Below, one piece after another: positions 16,451 through 25,176 of a stretch of 53,249 bases of DNA (position 1 is its first letter; the number at the start of each line of letters is the position of its first letter). The notes below the pieces were generated by a model. That model had not been told where the DNA came from. It made no database searches and saw nothing but the letters and a program-made list of their open reading frames with translations. The stretch comes from JANQIV01 sp050117315. Lineage in GTDB: Bacteria; Bacteroidota; Ignavibacteria; Ignavibacteriales; Melioribacteraceae. Where the stretch lies: contig JASFMY010000032.1 in assembly GCA_050117315.1 (NCBI GenBank), positions 1 to 53,249 on the forward strand, given 5' to 3'. A program made the position numbers and the translations under genes.

Positions 16451-19400
16451 TTAATAGTTAAAAAAAACTTTTATTTCAGTTCCAATATTTTTTTTACTTG
16501 TAACTTCCAGTGTAATATTGTTATACTCACAATACTTTTTAACAAGAGCCAGCCCTAAGCCATTTCCTTCAAACCTTCTGGTATACCCTTGTTCTTCTTG
16601 AGAAAAAGGTTCGAAAAGATTAGATAAATATTCTTTGTCAATTCCGATTCCAGTATCTTTAACGGAGACAAAAAATTTGTTGTTATTTGATTTATCTAAT
16701 TTAATAATTATACCACCTTCGTGTGTGAACTTTATTGAATTATCTATTAAATTGGCGAAGATTTGATTAACAGTATATTCATCTAATTTCATATCCGGGA
16801 GAATTTCTTCTTCCAAAAGTTGAAGATTTATTTTTTTTGTATCCGCCATGGGTTTATATTCTTTTAATAGTTTTTCCAGTATATCAGATTTAATATTAAT
16901 TGTTTTCGGATTAAAATCGTACGTACCAGATTGCACTTCCGACATATTTAATATTAAGTCAATTGTTCTAATAATTCTTTTCCCAGCATTATCAATACTA
17001 TTAAATGAATCTTTTATAAACTCGTCTTTTGTTCCTTTAAGTTCGTCTTTTAATAATGAAGTAAAACTGAGAATAATATTTATCGGGGATCTAATTTCGT
17101 GTGACATTTGAGCAAGAAATTCGGTTTTAAGTTTATCTGCCTTACGTAATATCTCTAATTGTTTTTTTTGCCTGGAAGTACGAATTTTTACATAACCAAT
17201 AAATATTCCCAAAACAAGAAGAGTATAAATTATATATGCCCACCATGTTGACCAAAGCGGGGGTATATAAGTGATTTTTAATGAATCACCGGTTTCGTTC
17301 CATAAACCGTCATTATTACTTGCTATTACTCTGAATAAATATTCACCGGGATCTAAATTTGTATAGGTAGCAAAAGCCCTGTTAGAATTTGTTGTTCTCC
17401 AGTTTTCGTCAAAACCTTCCAATTTATAAGCGAATTGATTTTTATCTGGAGATGAATAATGCAATGCTGCAAATTCAATTGTAATTACGGATTCCTTATA
17501 GCTAAGTGTGATTTCTTCGGTTTCTAAAATTGATTTTTCAAGAATTACTTCATTATTAATTGTTTCTCCGATAGCTACTTTTGAATTAAATATATCCAAA
17601 CCGGTTATTTCAACTTGCGGAATAAAATTATTGCTTTTAATGCTGTCAGGATGGAAATAAACTACTCCAACATCACCGCCAAAAAATATTTTTCCCGAAT
17701 CATCTTTATATGAAGAGTTTTCGAAAAAAGAATTATTGATAATACCGTCATTGTAATCATAATTTATGATTTCTTCAGTAACAATATTAAATTTTGAAAT
17801 TCCATTACTGGTTGATAACCAAAGATTATTATTGTCGTCTTCCTGAATTCCAAGAATGATATTTGAAGAGAAACCATTAGATAGTGAATATCTTTTAAAG
17901 GAATCGGTTTCTTTTATATATTTGCAAAGACCGGCAGTGTTGGTGCCTATCCATAAATTTTTATTTTGATCTTCATACAACGAGATTAGTTCATCAGATG
18001 ATATTGAAGTTTTGTCATCCGGCATGTTTTTATAAATTTTAAATACCGGTTCATTAGTATCATCATATCCTATAATTTTGTTTAGGCCTCCTCCTTTCGT
18101 AGCAACCCATATTGTACCTTCACTATCCTGTAAAATGCAAGTAACGGTCTTATGGCTAATAGAATTTATATTTAGTTTATCCGGGATGTAATTTTTAAAA
18201 CCCATTTCACCTTTTTTATCAAGTTTACATTTTACTAAACCGCCGTGCCAGGTTCCGATCCAAAATATACCTTTGTTATCCTCAATCATATAATTACACA
18301 CATTATCGGGGAAAAACGAATTGTGATTATCTTCGGAGAAATGTGAATATTGGTTTGTATTTAAGTTTAAAATGGATAAACCGCTGCCATTGGTACATAT
18401 CCATAAATTCTCTTTTTTATCAATATATAAATATCTAATAACATTTCCCGGAATTGTATTAATATTTATAGGATCATGCAATAGTTGAGTGAGTTCGTCA
18501 GTTATAAAGTTATACTTTAAAATTCCGGAAGCCCATGTGCCGAACCAGTAATTTTTATTATTGTCTTTTACGATAGTTGTGGTAAGATAGTCATTTGAAG
18601 AACTTTTAATTTTTTTCTCAAAAGGAATGGAATTGAATTTTTTTCTATTGTAATCAAGAATATTCAAGCCATAATTCGTGCCTATCCAGAGTATATTCGT
18701 ATTATCTTGAAAGAATGTTAAGATATAATTATTACTTAATGTTTTGTTGTCGTACTCATCATTTTTCAAATTAATAACAGTTTCGGACTTATTATTTATT
18801 ATTTCGATGCCATTGCCTTTTGTTCCGATCCAAACATTATTATTATCATCAACAAACATACTTTCAATACCGTTGCCGCTCAGTTTTATTTTTCCTCTGG
18901 AATTGTCTTTGTAATGATTAATTACACCTTTTCCAATTTCAAATTCTATAACACCGTTGTTCAGCGAACCAAGCCAAAACTTATTATTTTTATCCTGAAC
19001 GATTCGATAGTTTGAAAAATCAGGTAGATTAGCAATAGTAATAAACTTTTCTTTAACAAAATCAAAATAACCGAACTTATTCCTAATCCCGAGCCAAAGT
19101 TTTTGCTGCTTATCTTTATAAATGGTAAAAACTTCTCTTGTATTAATGTAATCCGGATTATCAAAAAAATCATAGTAATGCTTTAAATATTTGCCTTGCA
19201 CTGGATCAAATGAACATAATCCTCCTTCGCTGCCAATCCACAAAATCCCGGAGCTGTCTTCGGCAATTATCATGATATTCTCTAAATTGCCGAATCCGTG
19301 TTGATCTAAAGTATTTGGATAACGTATGAAATTTTCTTTTTTTCGATTAAATTTTAACAATCCTCCATTATAACAGCCTATCCATAGATTTTTTTTACTG

Positions 19401-19657
19401 TCTTCAAATATATATTTAATTGCATTATTAGTTAAGGAAGTAGAATCATTGACGTCATTCTTGAATTGCTTTACTTTTGTACCGTCATATCTATTTAATC
19501 CTGTATAAGTACCTAGCCAGATAAATCCTCTATAATCTTTCAGAATAGCTGTTATTGTATTTTGAGTCAAACCTTCTTTTACTGTTAAATGTCGGAAATG
19601 ATAGGATTGACCAAATATCAACGTAATCGAAAAAAATATGATTACATGTAGTCTCAT
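16451..19657 (-). CDS. Two-propeller sensor histidine kinase, HTCS-like without output domains
   Basis: 1068 residues. A signal peptide is followed by about 14 Reg_prop repeats (signature DxxGxxWIGTxxGLxxY), enough for two seven-bladed propellers. Next come a Y_Y_Y domain (YKLEGFDENW, then LDPGEYLFRV) and a membrane helix (about 790-810). The HisKA domain has His853 in SHEIRSPIN; the HATPase domain has its N box near 969, DTGIGI near 1001 and GNGLGLAL near 1031. Hybrid two-component systems of Bacteroidota share this layout and sense oligosaccharides. This one stops right after the ATPase: the REC and AraC domains are missing. A separate response regulator is needed, and none is in the window. 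It likely senses xylan fragments and controls the surrounding genes. Confidence 0.93.
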   Translation of the reverse strand: MRLHVIIFFSITLIFGQSYHFRHLTVKEGLTQNTITAILKDYRGFIWLGTYTGLNRYDGTKVKQFKNDVNDSTSLTNNAIKYIFEDSKKNLWIGCYNGGLLKFNRKKENFIRYPNTLDQHGFGNLENIMIIAEDSSGILWIGSEGGLCSFDPVQGKYLKHYYDFFDNPDYINTREVFTIYKDKQQKLWLGIRNKFGYFDFVKEKFITIANLPDFSNYRIVQDKNNKFWLGSLNNGVIEFEIGKGVINHYKDNSRGKIKLSGNGIESMFVDDNNNVWIGTKGNGIEIINNKSETVINLKNDEYDNKTLSNNYILTFFQDNTNILWIGTNYGLNILDYNRKKFNSIPFEKKIKSSSNDYLTTTIVKDNNKNYWFGTWASGILKYNFITDELTQLLHDPININTIPGNVIRYLYIDKKENLWICTNGSGLSILNLNTNQYSHFSEDNHNSFFPDNVCNYMIEDNKGIFWIGTWHGGLVKCKLDKKGEMGFKNYIPDKLNINSISHKTVTCILQDSEGTIWVATKGGGLNKIIGYDDTNEPVFKIYKNMPDDKTSISSDELISLYEDQNKNLWIGTNTAGLCKYIKETDSFKRYSLSNGFSSNIILGIQEDDNNNLWLSTSNGISKFNIVTEEIINYDYNDGIINNSFFENSSYKDDSGKIFFGGDVGVVYFHPDSIKSNNFIPQVEITGLDIFNSKVAIGETINNEVILEKSILETEEITLSYKESVITIEFAALHYSSPDKNQFAYKLEGFDENWRTTNSNRAFATYTNLDPGEYLFRVIASNNDGLWNETGDSLKITYIPPLWSTWWAYIIYTLLVLGIFIGYVKIRTSRQKKQLEILRKADKLKTEFLAQMSHEIRSPINIILSFTSLLKDELKGTKDEFIKDSFNSIDNAGKRIIRTIDLILNMSEVQSGTYDFNPKTINIKSDILEKLLKEYKPMADTKKINLQLLEEEILPDMKLDEYTVNQIFANLIDNSIKFTHEGGIIIKLDKSNNNKFFVSVKDTGIGIDKEYLSNLFEPFSQEEQGYTRRFEGNGLGLALVKKYCEYNNITLEVTSKKNIGTEIKVFFNY

Positions 19658-19764
19658 ACCGAGATGAAAGATTGTTACTTAATTATAGTAAAAAAGTTTC
19701 TTAATTCTCAACTTAATTTCACATTCACCAATTAATTTTAAAAAAGACTACAAATGAAATTATT

Positions 19765-19907
19765 AAAGTTTCTGCAAAATAAAAAGTCAGTCATTTCGAA
19801 TCCCGCTTGCGGGATGAGAAATCTTTCAATTAGAGTACGATTTCAAAGATTTCTCCCTCCGGTCGAAATGACAAAACGTTTAGATATCTAATTTTGCAGA
19901 AAATCTA
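19765..19907 (+). mobile_element. MITE-like element, family A, copy 4
   Basis: 143 bp, closely matching copy 1 (603-743), with ends AAAGTTTCTGCAAAAT and ATTTTGCAGAAAATCT. It sits between the GH105 gene and the sensor kinase gene, both on the minus strand, and may separate their transcription. The rest of the 276-bp gap is AT-rich. Confidence 0.75.
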
Positions 19908-19933
19908 TTAATAAAGATAATTAGTCTATTCTT

Positions 19934-21199
19934 TTACGGAGTAAAATTTAGTATTTCCGCACCTGCTAAAATGATAAATCCGATCCCGTGAACGTCATTT
20001 AAAGGAGCAGGGCGTTTATAATAATAAACAAGATCATCACTTACAACTGTTCCGGTACAGACTCCTTCTATTTGACCGTCTTCACGTATAGTTGACATTA
20101 CGCCTTCCCACCCGCGCTGTGCAATCGTAATATATCTCGGTTCAATATAGCCTTTATTTACTGCCCGTGCTATTGCATAAGTGAACATAGCAGAGCATGA
20201 AGTTTCAAGATAGGAGTCAGCTTTATCAAGCAACTGGTGCCACAAGCCCGATTCACTTTGATAGTGTGCTATTCCCAAAATATGTTTTTGTAAGAGTGAG
20301 ATTAGTTCATCCCGTTTCGGATGATCTTCAGGAAGTCTATCAAGCAAATCTACCTGTGCAAGGAGTGCCCAACCGTTTGCCCGGCCCCAATATGCAACGC
20401 CCCGTCTGTCAACGTCCGAATACATGCAGTGGTGCATTATCCCTTTGCTTTTATCGAACAAGTATTTATGGAAATTAATTACCTGCTGCGCAGCGTCGTC
20501 AAAATATTTTGTTTCATTTGTTAATTCACCCATGCGACAGAGGAAGGAGAGTCCCATGTATAAATCATCTGCCCAGAGAGTCCACTTATGGGGGAAAGAA
20601 CGCACGAAGGTTCCGTCATCAAGCCGGGTTTGTTTATTCATCATTTGATCTGCAACTTGATCTATGTATTTTTTATAACGTTCTTGCCGGTCAAGTTTGT
20701 AAACTTCGATAACACTCGCGCCCATTGCGCCGCCGTCGTCAAGTTCTTCAAGAATAAAACGCTGACCGAAAGGGTAACTCCATTTGTTTTCACCCGTATG
20801 TTTTTCTTCAAAGTATTTGTAACTGTCAAACATAAAGGCAATATTCTTAACTGCGAAGTCTTTATATTTTGTTTCATCTAAGGCATCGGCCAGGTTTATC
20901 ATCGCAATATTTAAAACCCCGTTCCAGTACCGCCAGTCGTTATAAGCGCTGGCCGGTTTTATCTGTGCCTCCGAAGGAGCTTCATCGGTGGAATTATAAA
21001 TTGTCCCGGTTTGCTGATCTGTGAAATTAAACGTAACATCTTCAAGTACCGTTTCCGCAACAAGTTTTAGTTTACTTTTTGTTAACAAGCTGTCTTGAGC
21101 TGTTACTGAATTAGTAAAAATGATTAATTGCAAAAATAATAGTCCGCTTACGGTAAATAAAAAACCGTACTTACTTCTAATTAAATTATTTTTTTCCAT
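19934..21199 (-). CDS. GH105-type unsaturated uronyl hydrolase
   Basis: 421 residues with an N-terminal signal peptide or anchor (cleavage near 35, SVTAQ). The (alpha/alpha)6-barrel landmarks are NDWRYWNGVL at 87-96, the catalytic-loop WADDLYMG at 209-216, the WGRANGW segment and SCSAMFTYAI. GH105 enzymes hydrate the double bond of unsaturated rhamnogalacturonyl or glucuronyl residues left by lyases; Asp211 or Asp212 should be the catalytic acid. No polysaccharide lyase is in the window, so its substrate here is unclear. It may act on an unsaturated uronate side chain or have a modified specificity. It ends a tightly spaced run (27 bp after GH43). Confidence 0.82.
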   Translation of the reverse strand: MEKNNLIRSKYGFLFTVSGLLFLQLIIFTNSVTAQDSLLTKSKLKLVAETVLEDVTFNFTDQQTGTIYNSTDEAPSEAQIKPASAYNDWRYWNGVLNIAMINLADALDETKYKDFAVKNIAFMFDSYKYFEEKHTGENKWSYPFGQRFILEELDDGGAMGASVIEVYKLDRQERYKKYIDQVADQMMNKQTRLDDGTFVRSFPHKWTLWADDLYMGLSFLCRMGELTNETKYFDDAAQQVINFHKYLFDKSKGIMHHCMYSDVDRRGVAYWGRANGWALLAQVDLLDRLPEDHPKRDELISLLQKHILGIAHYQSESGLWHQLLDKADSYLETSCSAMFTYAIARAVNKGYIEPRYITIAQRGWEGVMSTIREDGQIEGVCTGTVVSDDLVYYYKRPAPLNDVHGIGFIILAGAEILNFTP

Positions 21200-21226
21200 T
21201 TTATTTTTTAGTTATTTGAAAAAGTT

Positions 21227-22801
21227 TTATTTAATTCTGATCCAATCAAAATCAGCGTAACCTTTGCTTTTATTTATGTTGGGATTTATGCTGAACAAAC
21301 CTACCTTAGCACCAATCCATACACCGGTAGTTGCTGTAAATTCTTTTCCTATTGGTTTAAAGTTTGTTCCGTCAAAACTATATGAGAAGGTGCAAACTTT
21401 ATTGTCGTCCACGTGGACTTTTAGATAACATGAATTATCTTCCGCCGGGATAGATTCAATTTTTTCCGTTTGGTCGGAACCTTGGAAATAAGAACCTGTG
21501 TGCATTCCTAATTCCAGGCCTTCTTCGGTATTTGTAAGCGCAAGGAACGCCCACTTTCTTCCCATTATTACCAGTCCGCTTTTTTCATTTAGCTGATCCG
21601 GGTTAAATGTGATTTTTGTTGTAACGGTAAAAGACGGCGCCGGAAATTTTTGAAGCATCAAATTCGGTACAAACCATAAGTTTCCGTTTTGCGTATAATT
21701 TTTTACGGAATATAAACGTATGTTACCCGATGATTCAGTTAATGAATACCACTCACTTTTAGGATTAGCATGCCATTGCCACTGCAGTCCCAACTTACTT
21801 TCATTAAACTCATCGGTTGTTTGCGGAATTGTAACCGGGTAAGTTTTCCCAACGTCAGGTTTTTTATATTCGGCAACCGGTTCGCCGATGCCGTCGTTGT
21901 TTATATCTTTTCCCATGTAAGGCCAGCCGTCTTTCCATTCAACTGGCTGCATGTGTACAATGCGCCCGTAAGCGCTGCTGTCCTGGAAATGCAAAAACCA
22001 CCATTCACCGGATTTTAATTCTACAAGACCGCCCTGGTGCGGACCGTTGATATTTGTATTTCCCCGGTGAAGTACAATTTTATCTTCATAAGGCCCGTAA
22101 ATGTTTTTTGAACGAAGTACGGTCTGCCAGCCTGTGGGGACGCCGCCCGCCGGGGCAAGTATATAATAATAGCCGTCCTTTTTCAAAAACTTCGGACCTT
22201 CAATAACAGGCTGCTTTGATATATCGTTAAAAATGATTGTGCCGTTGTCTAGTATTTTTTTACCGTCCGGCCTCATACGGTGAAGGTAAAGAATATCTGC
22301 ACGCAGTTTGCTGCGTACAAGATAAGCATTGCCGTCATCGTCCCAGAGAGGACATGGGTCTTCCCATAACTCAACGGCTTCAACAAGGTGCAAATCCCAT
22401 TTGCCGGCCGGGTCTTTCGCGGTTGCCATAAATAAGCCGTCATGCGGGGTACAGAAATAAACATAAAACAAACCCTTATGATAACGAATTGAAGGAGCCC
22501 ATGAACCATTCCCGTGAACGGGTTTCTCATATTTCTCCAACGGCAGGCCGTCATAAACATGCCCGATTATTTTCCAGTTTACCATGTCTTTAGAATGAAG
22601 TACGGGTATGCCCGGCATGCAGTTGAAGCTGGACGCAACCATGTAAAAATCATCTTCAACTCTAATCACATCGGGATCGGAATAATCCGCAAAGATGACC
22701 GGGTTTTTATATTTACCGTTTTCCAGATCGGGGACCCATTGAGCAGCCGAGTTAAAACTAGTCACAAAAAAAAGTATTAAACAAGAAATAACAAACTTCA
22801 T
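21227..22801 (-). CDS. GH43 beta-xylosidase/arabinofuranosidase with lectin-like C-terminus
   Basis: 524 residues with a signal peptide (cleavage near AAQ, residue 21). The five-bladed propeller has the GH43 acidic triad: Asp42 in the SDPDVI motif, Asp148 in EDPCPLWDDDGNAY and Glu201 in EGPKFLKKDGYYY. Residues about 330-524 form a concanavalin-like beta-sandwich (GLVIMGRKWAFLAL, then the final FDWIRIK), as in GH43 enzymes with a beta-xylosidase C-terminal domain. It should release xylose or arabinose from xylooligosaccharides in the periplasm. The gene lies 56 bp after GH31 and 27 bp before GH105. Confidence 0.9.
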   Translation of the reverse strand: MKFVISCLILFFVTSFNSAAQWVPDLENGKYKNPVIFADYSDPDVIRVEDDFYMVASSFNCMPGIPVLHSKDMVNWKIIGHVYDGLPLEKYEKPVHGNGSWAPSIRYHKGLFYVYFCTPHDGLFMATAKDPAGKWDLHLVEAVELWEDPCPLWDDDGNAYLVRSKLRADILYLHRMRPDGKKILDNGTIIFNDISKQPVIEGPKFLKKDGYYYILAPAGGVPTGWQTVLRSKNIYGPYEDKIVLHRGNTNINGPHQGGLVELKSGEWWFLHFQDSSAYGRIVHMQPVEWKDGWPYMGKDINNDGIGEPVAEYKKPDVGKTYPVTIPQTTDEFNESKLGLQWQWHANPKSEWYSLTESSGNIRLYSVKNYTQNGNLWFVPNLMLQKFPAPSFTVTTKITFNPDQLNEKSGLVIMGRKWAFLALTNTEEGLELGMHTGSYFQGSDQTEKIESIPAEDNSCYLKVHVDDNKVCTFSYSFDGTNFKPIGKEFTATTGVWIGAKVGLFSINPNINKSKGYADFDWIRIK

Positions 22802-22857
22802 TGATTTTCCTCGCTGATAATTTTTATTCGTAAGTTAATGAACAGCTTTTCCAAATA

Positions 22858-25122
22858 TTACTCCGTGAAAACAAATTCAAGATTAATCGTCTCATCTTTA
22901 CCAAGACTTACTGAAGCTGATTTATAAACGTCATCAAACTCAAAGTTGACCTGGTTACCGTTTGACAAAACTCTTTCAGGTTTAGCCGGGCACTTCACTT
23001 TTATTGTTGATTTTGTTTTTACCGGAACAGAAGTAAAAACTATCTTGCCGGTTTGATGCTCAAGCTTCATTTGCTTTTCTTTATCAGCGTCAAAATAATC
23101 TACATAATCGAATGTTGTGCTGCTTCCTGCTTCGCCCGGGAAAGCATGAACAGTAATCTCTTCATTTCCTTCTAATTCTTTTTCCCAAAGTTTTGAATTG
23201 CCCTGGAAAATATTCCCGGTTATATAAACTGAATTTTCTTTTATGAATACCGGGATTGATTCAAGCGGAACATTTTGTTTAAAAGTTACAGGTCCCTTGT
23301 ATTCAACGCTTTGATTCGCTAAATCATACCATTTGCCTTCGGGCAGGTAAATTTCCCTGTTGTTGTCTTCAGAGAAAACCGGGGCCACTAAAAAGGTGTT
23401 TCCTAAAATGAATTCGTCCCATATATTATAAGTGTTTTCATCGCCCGGGTAAGTATAGGTAAGCGGTTTCATCATAACGCCGTTTTTATAAGATGTATTT
23501 GCACATGAATAAATATAAGGAAGCATTTCCATTCTAAGATCACTTACGTTTTTGTAAACTTTTTGTAACTGTTCTGAATATTTCCATGGGGGACGGTCTT
23601 CGCCGCTTCCGCCTGCGCCGTCGATTTTAACCTGGAACATTCCGTTCCACACGCTTAACTGCAGCCATCTTATATATAGAGTTTCATCAATTCTACCTTC
23701 ACCGAGATAACCGCCCGTATCGCTGCCCCAGACAGGGAAGCCCATAAATCCGCATCTGATAGCGTTAGCCACATTGCCCGACATTCCGATCCAGTTGTTA
23801 CGGCAATCGCCTCCCCATACCGCGCTTAAGTAAGGCTGTGACCTGTGGAAAGCGGCTCTTGCGAAATTAAACTGGTCTTTGCCGTGAGCATTGGTAAGAA
23901 AATCATTAATTACTTTTGAAAAAAGATAGACATACTTATTCCTTGATTCCGATTCGGTTACAGGTTCATTCCATTTTGCAGTAACGGGAAAGTTTTCATC
24001 TGCTCGGTCCATTTTATGACCTTTTACACCAACGGAGTATTGATGTTTGTTCAAACGATTTTCAAATTCTTTTACCGCTTCGGGATTTGTTAAATCTATA
24101 TAGCTTCTGTAATTGGGAAGGAGACCGGGAAAATCCTTATCAGTAAAAGTAAGCGAACCGATCCATGTCATGAATTCCATCCCGTATTTTTCGTTTATTG
24201 TTTTAATCCATTTTTCCGGTTCGGCAAATTTGCTGTTGAAATTCATTTTCGACCATTCATGTCCGCCGTCGCAGTAAGGGCGGTCAACAAAACAACCCGT
24301 CAATGGAATTTTCAGATCCGTGAATTTTTGAATATCGTCTAATATTTCGTCTTTACCGCCTTCGTTTTGATCGCGCCAGAAAATAGGTCCGCAAGCCCAG
24401 AGAGGAACAAATTTAGGTTTGCCTATTACATCATAATATTGTTTATGAATTTTATCGCCGGTCGGCCCGTAAAATAAGTACCAGTCGAGAGTTCCGGTTT
24501 GATGATAAATTTCGGTAACGCCGTTTATTCCCAAATGATACCTGCCTTTGGCAAAGGTATCAAAAAAGCCGGCGTAACCTAAATTACTCATATAAAAAGC
24601 TGAATATGCCGATGCATAGTTTTCCGCATAATCTTCTTCTCCTCTCGCGTAGATTTCAACATCAACAACGTTTCCGCGCAGGTCGGGACTTTTAGAATTA
24701 TGCGGATAAAGTTTTTCGATCAATCCGAAATAATGTTCATCCTGGTCTTTCAATCTTATGGTTATATGATTGAAGGTACTATGTGATGTGTAAAAGTGAA
24801 ATGAATCGTTAAACTGTGAGATCGATAATAAAATGGAAGCCGGGAAATCCTGGTGGTGACCGTCGGCTTCGGTAAATGTTAATTTTAAAATTAAGCTGTC
24901 GGGTGTTGCCGATTGGACAAGAACTTCATCCGGTTTTACGAAATTGAATTCAAATGAAGTTATCTCCGCTAATTTTAATTGATCGTGATAAATTTCCAAC
25001 TCATTATCTTCAAGGTAAATCTTAAATTCGTCTTTTTCCCATACCGGCTGTGAGGTAACATTGTTACTAATCACAAGAAAGAGAATTAAATAAAGAAAAT
25101 AGGTTTTGTTACCATACTTCAT
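22858..25122 (-). CDS. GH31 alpha-glycosidase, probable alpha-xylosidase
   Basis: 754 residues with a signal peptide (cleavage near residue 25). The (beta/alpha)8 barrel begins around 235 (PLWACGPIFWRDQNEGG). The nucleophile is Asp372 in KMDRADE and the acid/base is Asp439 in WGGDCRNNW, followed by the family motif GFPVWGSDTGGY (461-472). GH31 removes alpha-linked glucose or xylose. In a xylan locus an alpha-xylosidase could trim alpha-xylosyl branches, and it would also suit xyloglucan fragments. There is no sorting domain, so it is probably periplasmic. It is 54 bp after the unassigned glycosidase gene. Confidence 0.9.
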   Translation of the reverse strand: MKYGNKTYFLYLILFLVISNNVTSQPVWEKDEFKIYLEDNELEIYHDQLKLAEITSFEFNFVKPDEVLVQSATPDSLILKLTFTEADGHHQDFPASILLSISQFNDSFHFYTSHSTFNHITIRLKDQDEHYFGLIEKLYPHNSKSPDLRGNVVDVEIYARGEEDYAENYASAYSAFYMSNLGYAGFFDTFAKGRYHLGINGVTEIYHQTGTLDWYLFYGPTGDKIHKQYYDVIGKPKFVPLWACGPIFWRDQNEGGKDEILDDIQKFTDLKIPLTGCFVDRPYCDGGHEWSKMNFNSKFAEPEKWIKTINEKYGMEFMTWIGSLTFTDKDFPGLLPNYRSYIDLTNPEAVKEFENRLNKHQYSVGVKGHKMDRADENFPVTAKWNEPVTESESRNKYVYLFSKVINDFLTNAHGKDQFNFARAAFHRSQPYLSAVWGGDCRNNWIGMSGNVANAIRCGFMGFPVWGSDTGGYLGEGRIDETLYIRWLQLSVWNGMFQVKIDGAGGSGEDRPPWKYSEQLQKVYKNVSDLRMEMLPYIYSCANTSYKNGVMMKPLTYTYPGDENTYNIWDEFILGNTFLVAPVFSEDNNREIYLPEGKWYDLANQSVEYKGPVTFKQNVPLESIPVFIKENSVYITGNIFQGNSKLWEKELEGNEEITVHAFPGEAGSSTTFDYVDYFDADKEKQMKLEHQTGKIVFTSVPVKTKSTIKVKCPAKPERVLSNGNQVNFEFDDVYKSASVSLGKDETINLEFVFTE

Positions 25123-25176
25123 AGTAGTCTCCGGATTTCTTTTATAAAATGTCGCTAAAAGTATTAATCAATTTAT

